64,000 nucleotides of DNA from Henriciella sp. (GTDB taxonomy: Bacteria > Pseudomonadota > Alphaproteobacteria > Caulobacterales > Hyphomonadaceae), in the NCBI GenBank assembly GCA_017642885.1, contig JAEPOM010000003.1, positions 62,001 through 126,000 of the forward strand, given 5' to 3'. Below are positions 24,958 to 33,507 of the stretch, piece by piece (positions within the stretch are counted from its first letter, which is position 1; each line of letters starts with the position of its first letter). The notes beneath the pieces are model-generated. The model did no database searches. It was given only the letters and a program-made list of their open reading frames with translations, and was not told the DNA's origin. Both the position numbers and the translations under genes were made by a program.

Positions 24958-26241
24958 ATGAAACGCACCCTTGGCGCCATCGCCGCGCTGACCGTCACCT
25001 TTCAGGCCCAGGCCTTCGCAGATGGGTATCAAACGCTTCTGGAAAACGCGTCTCTGATCGATGTGGAAACCGGAAGCATCACCGAAGATCAGAACGTCCT
25101 GATCGAAGACGGCATGATCACAGCGATTGGCTCGCGTGTCCGCGCCAAGGGATCGGCGACCCGCATCGATTTGGACGGCGCATATCTTTTGCCCGGTCTG
25201 ACCGATAGTCATGTCCACTTGACCGGCCGGGCTGACAAGCACGGCCTGCGACGACTCACAGTTTCAACTCCGCGCGCGGCCATAAGCGCTGTCGCCAACG
25301 CCAAGATTACGCTTGAAGCTGGCTTCACAACGGTGCGCAATCTTGGGTCTCCGGGCTATGCGGACATCGATCTGCGCGAAGCAATCGATGAGGGGGAAGT
25401 TCCGGGTCCGCGCGTTCTTGGCGCGGGGCAGAGCCTTAGCATAACCGGTGGTCATTGCGGCGATGCGACTTCCCTACCCTATGAAGACAGAGTCGTGGGA
25501 CGTGCCGCAGATGGCCCCTGGGCGGCTCGACAGAAAGTCCGTGAGAATAAGAAATACGGTGCAGACGTTATCAAATTCTGCGCCACTGGCGGCGTTCTGT
25601 CTCCCAACACCACGATCAATGCCCAGCAATTTACATTGGAAGAAATGAAAGCCATCACAGACGAAGCGGCGGCGCTTGATCTGAAGGTTGCTGTTCACGC
25701 GCATGGGCCGCGCGGCATTCAATCTGCACTCGATGCCGGAGTCGATTCCATCGAGCATGCCAGCATGATTACAGATGCCAGCATCGCACAGGCGGTGAGC
25801 CAAGGGACGTATCTCTCAATGGACGTCTATGTTTCTGACTATATTTTGTCAGAGGGAGAAGCGGCCGGGATTTTGCCAGAGTCACTCGCCAAGGAGCGGC
25901 AAGTTGGGCGCTTTCAGCGCGAACGCTTCAAAGCCGCCGTGGAAGCCGGTGCGAACATCGCCTTCGGAACAGACGCGGGCGTTTACCCCCACGGGACCAA
26001 TGCGCGACAGTTCGCAAAAATGGTCGAGTGGGGCATGACACCGCTGCAGGCCATTCAAGCTTCAACCATCGGCAATGCTGACCTGTTCGGCATGTCCGAC
26101 GAGATCGGCTCGATCACTGTTGGCAAGTATGCGGACTTGATCGCCGTTCCCGAAAACCCGCTCAACGACATCTCTGTCTTGGAACATGTCGACTTCGTGA
26201 TGAAGAATGGCGACGTCTACAAGAATGAGCTGGCGGACTAA
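24958..26241 (+). CDS. Periplasmic amidohydrolase (prolidase/imidazolonepropionase-like)
   Basis: 427 residues of the metal-dependent amidohydrolase superfamily. A signal peptide (to about residue 22, AFADG) indicates export. LLPGLTDSHVHL carries the HxH metal pair (His85, His87). VIKFCATGG carries the lysine usually carboxylated as a metal bridge, VAVHAHG and IEHAS the other histidines, and FGTDAG the catalytic Asp. Members of this branch hydrolyse Xaa-Pro or N-acyl dipeptides, but the exact substrate cannot be read here. GGAGA lies five bases before the ATG. It lies between two TonB receptors, suggesting peptide scavenging. Confidence 0.88.
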   Translation: MKRTLGAIAALTVTFQAQAFADGYQTLLENASLIDVETGSITEDQNVLIEDGMITAIGSRVRAKGSATRIDLDGAYLLPGLTDSHVHLTGRADKHGLRRLTVSTPRAAISAVANAKITLEAGFTTVRNLGSPGYADIDLREAIDEGEVPGPRVLGAGQSLSITGGHCGDATSLPYEDRVVGRAADGPWAARQKVRENKKYGADVIKFCATGGVLSPNTTINAQQFTLEEMKAITDEAAALDLKVAVHAHGPRGIQSALDAGVDSIEHASMITDASIAQAVSQGTYLSMDVYVSDYILSEGEAAGILPESLAKERQVGRFQRERFKAAVEAGANIAFGTDAGVYPHGTNARQFAKMVEWGMTPLQAIQASTIGNADLFGMSDEIGSITVGKYADLIAVPENPLNDISVLEHVDFVMKNGDVYKNELAD

Positions 26242-26271
26242 TCGAGCCAAACCACAACCAGTACAAAGCAA

Positions 26272-26306
26272 AACGGGCAGTCCCAGAGGACTGCCCGTTC
26301 TTTTTT
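26272..26306. terminator. Terminator between convergent genes
   Basis: AACGGGCAGTCC, CAGA loop, GGACTGCCCGTT, then CTTTTTT: twelve perfect pairs. The T-run serves the plus-strand amidohydrolase. On the minus strand only a weaker T content follows. Confidence 0.9.
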
Positions 26307-26331
26307 GGTCTGTGATCGACGCTAGAGCGTC

Positions 26332-28842
26332 TTATTCACCGAACTTGTAGTTAAAGCGGACACCAACGGCACGTGGCGCGCCAAGCGTCGCATAATGCGT
26401 CCGCACAGTGACAGGGTTGCCGTCATTGTCTGAAACGATCTGATTGCTCAGAGGCGTGCCAACAAAACCTGTCTCGATGTACTGGTCGAACAGATTGTTA
26501 ACGTACAGTGAGGCCGTCCAGCTATCCGTCACGTAGGTTGCGTTGACGTTCGCAACACCGAATGACTTCAGAGTAACTGAATTTCCTCGACCGCCGGTGC
26601 GTGTCAGGACATCGCCCTGCCAAGCATAACCGCCATTGAAGACCAACTCGTCGCCATTGTTGAGCGGCTTCGTGTAGTCAGCAAAGAACGAATACTGAGT
26701 CTCTGGCGAGCCAGGCAGACGATCACCCGTGCGACCATCTTCAAACGCAGTCCCAAATCCTGGAGGTGTAATGGTCCGAACCAGGAATGGAACATCCTCG
26801 GTCAGTTCCGTATCGGAAACCGACAGCGCCCCTCGCAGGTTCAGAGCGTCGTTGACGGCCCAGGATCCCTGCAATTCAAGTCCAGTCGATTCTGCACCAG
26901 CGGCGTTGATGGTGATTGGAATGTTTGCGTTCACCGTCGCTGAATCAACCTGCGGGTCAACCCAATCGACGTAGTAGAGCGCACCGTTTAGCGTCAGCGC
27001 GCCATCCAGCCAGGTCGTCTTGGCTCCGATCTCATAGTTGGTGGTTTGATCTGGACCAAACTGACGCTCATCAAATTGCGCAATATCGCCAGGATTTGGA
27101 CCAAACTGCTGACCGGGTGCCAGAGCACAGGAGCCTTGGGTTCCGTTCGGGTCAAACGTCGGGCAAGGGCCAAGGCCGTTCGAGTTACCAATCCGATAGC
27201 CTTCGCTGATCGTGAAGTAAGCCAGGAAATCATCGGTGAAATCATACGACGCGTTAAACTTGTACAGGAACCCGTCATCGGCCTGACCAAGACTTGGGTC
27301 AAACGGCTGAGAACTGATTTCGCCCAGCGAACGTGGAACGAAGCCAAGATCGAACAATGGGAAGTCCACTGCGCTGAATTCTTCCAGCTCGTAATCGTAC
27401 CAACGCGCACCAACGGTGACGTTCAACCGATCCGTAATGTCGTAACCGAGTTCACCGAAGATCGCGGTTTCGGTCAGCTCAGAATACGCTTGCGAGAAAT
27501 ACTCGAGATCGTCAGGACGATCGACCAGGAAAGTGAACCCAAGCGTGTTGATCGCATAGGTGTCGTATCCAGGAGTGAATTCGGATGACGATCCAACAGT
27601 TTCATTCTTTGAGTAGAAACCGCCAATAATCCAGTCGAATGGACCGTCATGCTTCGAAACCAGACGAACTTCCTGTGTGAAAGTTTCTTCTTCGCCAACT
27701 TCGTGCGTAATCGAAGCAAATGCTGGGAACAGCTCGTAGGAATACTCGAGCGAGATAAGCAGATCGTTCTGATCGCGCATACCGTCATCTTCGAAAGTAG
27801 ACAGACCCGTTGCCGAAGTCAGCTCAGCAAATCCTAGATCCGCGGTCACTTCCAATGCCAGCAAATCATTGGTGATTTCATTTGGCTCAGGAACTCGCTT
27901 GGCATTTTCGAACGCGCCAGCGCGGAAAATGTTGGCAAGGGCGCCCGGATAAACCGCGCGCTGAGATGAGATCCGACGACCACCGACATCCACATTCTGA
28001 TAGTAGTAGGTCAGCGTACCATCGAGCCAATCAGTTGGCGTCCAACGCGCAGCAATACGTCCGGAAAGCGCTTCTTCGCTATCTACGTCTGTTGCGCTGC
28101 GCAGATTCGCCGAAACATCAGCGGGATTTGTGAAATCGGGATCAGGATTAGATACACCTGGTTCAATCAACAGGAATGGCTGATCAACGAAGCCGCTATC
28201 GTTGAGCATATCGAGTGAACCACGAATGGCGAAATTGTCACCGAACTGCTTGTTGAAAGTGAATCCGTAATCGGTCGAAAGGCTGTCAGCGGTTTCGTAC
28301 TGATAAGCTTCAGCGCGAACTTCGAACGTGTCAGCTGCGAAGTCAGGGCGCTTCGGGATGTAGCGAATGGCGCCAGCCAGCGTCCCGGCACCGTAAAGCG
28401 TACCTTGTGGTCCGAGCAGAACTTCGACGCGCTCAACATCATTGAGTTTGAGGTCGATAAAGAGCGGAATGTCGCCAATGTACGTCGCAACTGTGCCGCC
28501 GCCATCATTGTTCCCGTCGCCCGAACCGATTGGGTTCGCGTTCAAGCCGCGGACAACTATCGGGTTACCCTGACGACCGCCGCGGTCAACAACGTTGATC
28601 CCCGGAACATAAGCCAGCGTATCTGCAAGCTCCGTGAAGCCTTGCTTTTCGATTTGGTCAGCACCAACCGCCGCGATGTTCAGCGGAACATCCTGAACGC
28701 TCTCGGCGCGGCGCGTAGCCGTAATAATGACTGTTTCCTGGCGAGCTTCGGTTTCGTCAGCGTCGGTCTCTTGAGCGATCGCATGCGGGGCCGCAGCTAA
28801 GGCGAGCAGGACACTCGCACTCGTGAGTAGTTTGGTTTTCAT
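26332..28842 (-). CDS. TonB-dependent receptor
   Basis: 836 residues. Signal peptide MKTKLLTSASVLLALAAAPH...AIAQ, TonB box region ETVIITATRRAES, plug motifs IVVRGLNANP and VERVEVLLGPQGTLYGAGTL, barrel ending GVRFNYKFGE. Loop insertions make it longer than the other two receptors. It diverges from the TPR-sulfotransferase at 28981; this pairing of a TonB receptor with a TPR-sulfotransferase is frequent in Caulobacterales and Sphingomonadales. It probably takes up a complex organic ligand, which is not identifiable. Confidence 0.93.
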   Translation of the reverse strand: MKTKLLTSASVLLALAAAPHAIAQETDADETEARQETVIITATRRAESVQDVPLNIAAVGADQIEKQGFTELADTLAYVPGINVVDRGGRQGNPIVVRGLNANPIGSGDGNNDGGGTVATYIGDIPLFIDLKLNDVERVEVLLGPQGTLYGAGTLAGAIRYIPKRPDFAADTFEVRAEAYQYETADSLSTDYGFTFNKQFGDNFAIRGSLDMLNDSGFVDQPFLLIEPGVSNPDPDFTNPADVSANLRSATDVDSEEALSGRIAARWTPTDWLDGTLTYYYQNVDVGGRRISSQRAVYPGALANIFRAGAFENAKRVPEPNEITNDLLALEVTADLGFAELTSATGLSTFEDDGMRDQNDLLISLEYSYELFPAFASITHEVGEEETFTQEVRLVSKHDGPFDWIIGGFYSKNETVGSSSEFTPGYDTYAINTLGFTFLVDRPDDLEYFSQAYSELTETAIFGELGYDITDRLNVTVGARWYDYELEEFSAVDFPLFDLGFVPRSLGEISSQPFDPSLGQADDGFLYKFNASYDFTDDFLAYFTISEGYRIGNSNGLGPCPTFDPNGTQGSCALAPGQQFGPNPGDIAQFDERQFGPDQTTNYEIGAKTTWLDGALTLNGALYYVDWVDPQVDSATVNANIPITINAAGAESTGLELQGSWAVNDALNLRGALSVSDTELTEDVPFLVRTITPPGFGTAFEDGRTGDRLPGSPETQYSFFADYTKPLNNGDELVFNGGYAWQGDVLTRTGGRGNSVTLKSFGVANVNATYVTDSWTASLYVNNLFDQYIETGFVGTPLSNQIVSDNDGNPVTVRTHYATLGAPRAVGVRFNYKFGE

Positions 28843-28980
28843 GTTTTTACCTCCAGACCTCTCTCCATAATTCTGACAAACACGCGCTGGTCGCCACTCG
28901 TCAAACTTATCTGAGTGTCTCAGCAGCCATTGACATAAATGCGTTGTAATTGGGCAACGTTTGCCTGATTAAGTGCCAGC

Positions 28981-30552
28981 ATGGATGACTTGCGCAAAAA
29001 CTTGCCTGAAGCGCGCAGACTGCTGCGCCGCAAAGCCTATCGTGAATGCCACGCGATTTGTCTTAATGTCCTAAAATCACAGCCGAAAAATGCGGAAGCG
29101 TTCACTATTCTCGGCTTGTTGACAGCGGAGCACGGAAACTTCACCAAAGCTCTGGAACTGTTCCGTCGCGCGATTGCAGCGAGTGAACTGACTGGCGAAG
29201 CGGAGGCTCATGCGGCCCGATGCCTGATCGCTCTTAATCGCCGAGACGAAGCTGTCTCAATGGCTCAAGCCGCAGCGAATCGGGGCCCGACTAACGCGCT
29301 CATCCTGGATACGATTGGGGTCGTTCTTAGCCGGGCTGGGCATCATGATGATTCACTGGCTTACTATCAACGCGCGGTCGAGGCCGACCCCGCTGACCCA
29401 AGCTATCATTATAATCTGGGCGCTGCGCTGCAATTTCTCGGACGTTTCGATGCTGCTAAATCCGCCTTTCATGCCTGTCTTGACCTGAACCCGGACGAAA
29501 GCCGCGCTCTGGTCGCGCTCGCCTCCATGGGAAGAGACGCAAACGAGGCCTCGCTCATCCCCGCACTGGAGGCGGCGTGGGAGGCCCGCGATGAGACCGA
29601 TGCCGATCAGGCCTTGCAACTCGCACATGCTCTGGCCCGCTCGTACGAAGATCAACAAGACCCAGACACCGCCATGAAATGGCTCGAGCTGGGAAAACGC
29701 CAGAAACGCGCAACTGTGCGCAATCGGGAAGAAGAAGACAAAGCTTGTTTTGCCGCCGCGATTGATCTCGCCTCAAGTCTTCCCATCGCAAGCACGGCGA
29801 ACAAGGGTGGCCCCATCTTCATCGTCGGTATGCCCCGAACAGGCACCACGCTCACCGATCGGATTCTCTCCAGCCACCCCGAAGTTAACTCTGCCGGCGA
29901 GCTCAGCGATTTCAGCGTCGCGCTTAAACGACAAACACAAACGGCCGGGCCATACGTTCTCGATGCGGAGACGCTCTTTGCCGCTAAAGGTGTGGACCTG
30001 CCCGCCCTCGGACAAACCTATCTGGGAAAAGTGGCTGCCACCCTCGGACTCGATGGCCGCTTCGTCGACAAGATGCCACTCAACGCGTTTTTTGCGCCAA
30101 TCATTCTCGCGGCGATCCCAAATGCGCGCGTGGTTTGCTTGCGCCGACACGCGGCGGATACCGTGCTCAGCAACTACCGCCAGCTTTTCGCCACTTCGTT
30201 TTCTTATTATGCTTACGCGTACGATCTGAAAGCGACGGCGCGCTATGTCGTGAAGTTCTTCAATCTGATCGACGAGTATGAAACCGCCTTACCACCCGGA
30301 CGATTCAAAATTCTGGACTACGAGTCGCTCGTTGCGGACCAGGAAGGTCAGACCCGTCAATTGCTCGATTTTTGCGGTCTGACGTTCGACCCCGCCTGCC
30401 TCAATTTTCATGAAAACGAAGCACCGGTTGCAACAGCCAGCGCGACGCAGGTCAGGCAGCCGCTCTATTCAAGCTCGATGGGGCGCTGGAAATCCTATCG
30501 CCCGGCCATGGATCCGGCGCTTGAAATCCTTCAGGTCGCCGATCTGATCTAG
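28981..30552 (+). CDS. TPR-repeat sulfotransferase
   Basis: 523 residues. The N-terminal half (about 5-245) is tetratricopeptide repeats (for example AEAFTILGLLTAEHGNFTKA and YHYNLGAALQFLGRFDAAKS). The C-terminal half is a sulfotransferase fold, with the PAPS 5'-phosphosulfate loop VGMPRTGTT at 282-290 and the RVVCLRRHAADTVLSNY segment that binds the 3'-phosphate. It transfers sulfate from PAPS to an unknown acceptor. There is no signal peptide, so it is cytoplasmic or peripheral. It is divergent from a TonB receptor, and its stop overlaps that of the converging enoyl-CoA hydratase (CTAG). Confidence 0.88.
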   Translation: MDDLRKNLPEARRLLRRKAYRECHAICLNVLKSQPKNAEAFTILGLLTAEHGNFTKALELFRRAIAASELTGEAEAHAARCLIALNRRDEAVSMAQAAANRGPTNALILDTIGVVLSRAGHHDDSLAYYQRAVEADPADPSYHYNLGAALQFLGRFDAAKSAFHACLDLNPDESRALVALASMGRDANEASLIPALEAAWEARDETDADQALQLAHALARSYEDQQDPDTAMKWLELGKRQKRATVRNREEEDKACFAAAIDLASSLPIASTANKGGPIFIVGMPRTGTTLTDRILSSHPEVNSAGELSDFSVALKRQTQTAGPYVLDAETLFAAKGVDLPALGQTYLGKVAATLGLDGRFVDKMPLNAFFAPIILAAIPNARVVCLRRHAADTVLSNYRQLFATSFSYYAYAYDLKATARYVVKFFNLIDEYETALPPGRFKILDYESLVADQEGQTRQLLDFCGLTFDPACLNFHENEAPVATASATQVRQPLYSSSMGRWKSYRPAMDPALEILQVADLI

Positions 30553-31310
30553 ATGTCTTCAAAATCGCCACCGCGGCCTTTGCCGCCAGCGAAGCGTCCA
30601 GCGCCCTGAGCCGCGCCAGCCCGCAAGGAGTCGCGGCCATACTCAGCTTCAAGCTCCAGCGCCTGATCGATGGGAAGTCCCCATTGCTCAATCGAACTGG
30701 CGCGGTCCAACCGCATGCAGGTCTGCGGGAAGGCCGCGAGCTGTTCAGCTAAATCAATGGCCGCTTGCAACGCGGCGCCATCCGGCACAATTCTGTTTGC
30801 GAGACCAAAAGAAAGCGCTTCGTTCGCGTCAACGGAGCGTCCCGTCAGGATCATATCCATAGCGCGCGACTGACCGATCAAGCGCGGCAGACGAACGGTA
30901 CCGCCATCAATCAGCGGCACACCCCAGCGCCGGCAGTAAACCCCGAACACGGCGCTCTTCGCCGCTATGCGTAAGTCGCACATGATCGCGAGCTCCAGGC
31001 CGCCCGCAACGGCGTGCCCTTCTACGGCGGCGATTGACGGCTTGGTGAGTGACAACCAGCTCGGCCCCATGGGACCTTTGCGCTCATATCGCTGACCTTC
31101 CGAAACGGCTTTGAGATCGGCGCCAGCGCAAAAATGTCCCTCGGCGCCGGTCAAGATGTGTACGGCGACGTCCGGGTTTGACTCGCCTTCGAGAAACGCT
31201 TGCTTCAAGGCCGCTGCCGTCTCCGGATCGACGGCATTGCGTGCGTGCGCCCGGTTGATCGTGATAATCTGCGCGGGCCCGCGCGTTTCGACCAGAACAG
31301 TCTCCGCCAT
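30549..31310 (-). CDS. Enoyl-CoA hydratase/isomerase family protein
   Basis: 253 residues, the usual crotonase length. Oxyanion-hole segments are GHFCAGADLKAVS and HAVAGGLELAIMCDLRI, and the C-terminal helical trimerisation part follows. The second catalytic glutamate of true hydratases aligns with the RRWGVPLIDGGTVRL segment, which lacks an obvious Glu, so the enzyme may be an isomerase or another crotonase rather than a hydratase. It starts five bases after the acs stop and is co-transcribed with it, suggesting a role in acyl-CoA metabolism beside acetate activation. Confidence 0.85.
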   Translation of the reverse strand: MAETVLVETRGPAQIITINRAHARNAVDPETAAALKQAFLEGESNPDVAVHILTGAEGHFCAGADLKAVSEGQRYERKGPMGPSWLSLTKPSIAAVEGHAVAGGLELAIMCDLRIAAKSAVFGVYCRRWGVPLIDGGTVRLPRLIGQSRAMDMILTGRSVDANEALSFGLANRIVPDGAALQAAIDLAEQLAAFPQTCMRLDRASSIEQWGLPIDQALELEAEYGRDSLRAGAAQGAGRFAGGKGRGGDFEDI

Positions 31311-31315
31311 GGTGT

Positions 31316-33259
31316 TTACCTGTTTTGCCGGTTCTCGATCAGGTCATCAACGACTTCGGGTTCGGCAAGGGTTGAGGTGTCGCCGAGATTGTCGAATTGA
31401 TTCTCCGCGATTTTACGCAGGATGCGACGCATGATCTTGCCCGATCGGGTCTTGGGCAGCCCGCTCGCAAACTGGATCAGGTCTGGGCTAGCAATTGGGC
31501 CGATCTCTGTGCGGACATGTTGGACCAGCGCTTTCTTGAGCTCATCATTGCCTTCGATGCCCGCAACCGGCGTGACATAGGCATAGATGCCCTGTCCCTT
31601 GATATCGTGCGGATAGCCGACAACGGCGGCTTCTGCGACGGCGTCATGGGCGACAAGGGATGACTCCACCTCAGCCGTGCCCATACGGTGGCCGGAGACA
31701 TTGATGACATCATCGACGCGGCCGGTAATCCAGTAGAACCCGTCCGCATCACGCCGACAGCCATCGCCAGTAAAATAAGTACCGGGATAGGCCGAAAAGT
31801 AGGTCTCGATGAATCGCTGATGGTCGCCATAAACGGTGCGCATCTGGCCAGGCCAGCTATTGGTGATGATCAGATTGCCTTCGGTGGCCCCGGTCAGTTC
31901 TGCGCCCTCGGCATCCACCAGTTTCGGCTCGATTCCGAAGAATGGATGGCTCGCCGCGCCCGGCTTCAAGTCTGTCGCGCCGGGCAGCGGCACCATCATG
32001 CAGGCGCCCGTCTCGGTCTGCCAATACGTATCGACGATCGGGCAGCGCGCCTCACCCACCGTGTGATAATACCATTCCCAGGCTTCCGGATTGATCGGTT
32101 CACCAACTGAGCCAAGCAGGCGGATCGTGCTGCGGGAGGTCGAATTGACCGGCCCCGCGCCTTCGCGCATCAGCGCGCGGATCGCCGTCGGAGCCGTGTA
32201 GAAGATCGTGACCTTATGCTTATCGCAGGCCTGCCAAAAGCGGCTCGCATCCGGATAGGTCGGTACACCTTCAAACATCATGCTCGTGGCGCCATTGGCG
32301 AGCGGGCCGTAGACGATATAGCTATGCCCGGTGACCCAGCCGACATCGGCGCTGCACCAGTACACATCGTCTTCCTTCAGGTCGAAGACATATTCGTGGG
32401 TCATGCTGGCCCAGACCAAATAGCCGCCGGTGGTGTGCAGCACGCCTTTCGGCTTGCCTGTTGAGCCTGACGTATAGAGGATGAAGAGCGGATCTTCCGC
32501 ATTCATCGGCTCCGGCGGGCAATCGCTGCTGACCGCGGCACCTGCCTCATGCAGCCAGATGTCTCGCCCCTCAGTCATGTTCACGGGATTGCCGGTACGG
32601 CGCACGACGAGCACTTTCTCGACCAGGCCGCCGGCGAGCGCGCAGGCCGCGTCGACATTCTGTTTCAACGGTACGATCCGGCCGCCGCGCACGCCTTCAT
32701 CGGCGGTGATCATGAACTGGCTGTCGCAATCGGTGATCCGGCCCGCCAGCGCTTCCGGAGAAAAGCCGCCAAAGACAATCGAGTGGACCGCCCCAATCCG
32801 GGCACAGGCCAGCATCGCATAGGCTGCCTCCAGGATCATCGGCATATAGATCGTCACCCGGTCGCCCTTCTTGACGCCCATGTCTTTCAGGACATTGGCA
32901 AACCGGCAGACCGCGCCATGCAGCTGCCTGTATGTCACAGTGGCATCGTCAGACGGGTCATCGCCTTCCCAGATGAGTGCCACCTTGTCGCCGCGCGTCG
33001 CCAAGTGGCGGTCGATGCAGTTGACCGAAACGTTTAGCTCGCCGTCCGAGTACCAGCGCACGTGCAAGTCGGACCTGTCCCAGGAGACATCCTTGACCGT
33101 GGTATAAGGCTTCGACCAGTCCAGCCGCTTGCCCTGCTCGCCCCAGAACTTTTCCGGATCTGCGATCGAAGCGGCATACATTTCACGGTACTGCTCAGGG
33201 CTCAGATTGGCCTTCGCAGCGAAATCGGATGGGACAGGATAGATGGCGGATTCACTCAT
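31316..33259 (-). CDS. acs: Acetyl-CoA synthetase, second copy
   Basis: 647 residues, AMP-forming. It has the same landmarks as the island copy ([34 protein letters not shown]). GGAG lies seven bases before the ATG. It differs from the first copy at roughly 35-40 positions by eye and at both ends ([11 protein letters not shown] here; no ECT extension after ENRQNR). It lies 98 bases after ccoS on the same strand and directly before an enoyl-CoA hydratase gene. It is likely the resident chromosomal enzyme, as its GC-rich composition fits the flanking cco genes. Confidence 0.97.
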   Translation of the reverse strand: MSESAIYPVPSDFAAKANLSPEQYREMYAASIADPEKFWGEQGKRLDWSKPYTTVKDVSWDRSDLHVRWYSDGELNVSVNCIDRHLATRGDKVALIWEGDDPSDDATVTYRQLHGAVCRFANVLKDMGVKKGDRVTIYMPMILEAAYAMLACARIGAVHSIVFGGFSPEALAGRITDCDSQFMITADEGVRGGRIVPLKQNVDAACALAGGLVEKVLVVRRTGNPVNMTEGRDIWLHEAGAAVSSDCPPEPMNAEDPLFILYTSGSTGKPKGVLHTTGGYLVWASMTHEYVFDLKEDDVYWCSADVGWVTGHSYIVYGPLANGATSMMFEGVPTYPDASRFWQACDKHKVTIFYTAPTAIRALMREGAGPVNSTSRSTIRLLGSVGEPINPEAWEWYYHTVGEARCPIVDTYWQTETGACMMVPLPGATDLKPGAASHPFFGIEPKLVDAEGAELTGATEGNLIITNSWPGQMRTVYGDHQRFIETYFSAYPGTYFTGDGCRRDADGFYWITGRVDDVINVSGHRMGTAEVESSLVAHDAVAEAAVVGYPHDIKGQGIYAYVTPVAGIEGNDELKKALVQHVRTEIGPIASPDLIQFASGLPKTRSGKIMRRILRKIAENQFDNLGDTSTLAEPEVVDDLIENRQNR

Positions 33260-33357
33260 ACAAAGGCTCCATTGAGCTGGATCGGATTCTTCCTGTCACA
33301 ATGCGGATTTGTCTGACGAGGTAAAGTCTGACCTTGCGCCAAAGCCGACCTGATCAG

Positions 33358-33507
33358 CTAAAGCGGTGTATCGTCGTCTTCGAGAATTCGATGCGCCGCC
33401 CCGTCCAGGTCCTCATACTGATCGGAATTCACCGACCAGAGAAAAGCGACCAGCCCAAGCGCCCCAAGCCCGAGCGCGACCGGAATAAGATAGACAATGA
33501 TATCCAC
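33358..33507 (-). CDS. ccoS: cbb3 oxidase maturation protein CcoS
   Basis: 49 residues, too short for the ORF track. It begins with GTG immediately after the ccoI stop codon (TAG-GTG). One membrane helix (IIVYLIPVALGLGALGLVAF) leads into LWSVNSDQYEDLDGAAHRIL, the CcoS signature. CcoS is needed to insert cofactors, haem b and copper, into the CcoN subunit. It is the last gene of the ccoNOQPGHIS run. Confidence 0.9.
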   Translation of the reverse strand: MDIIVYLIPVALGLGALGLVAFLWSVNSDQYEDLDGAAHRILEDDDTPL

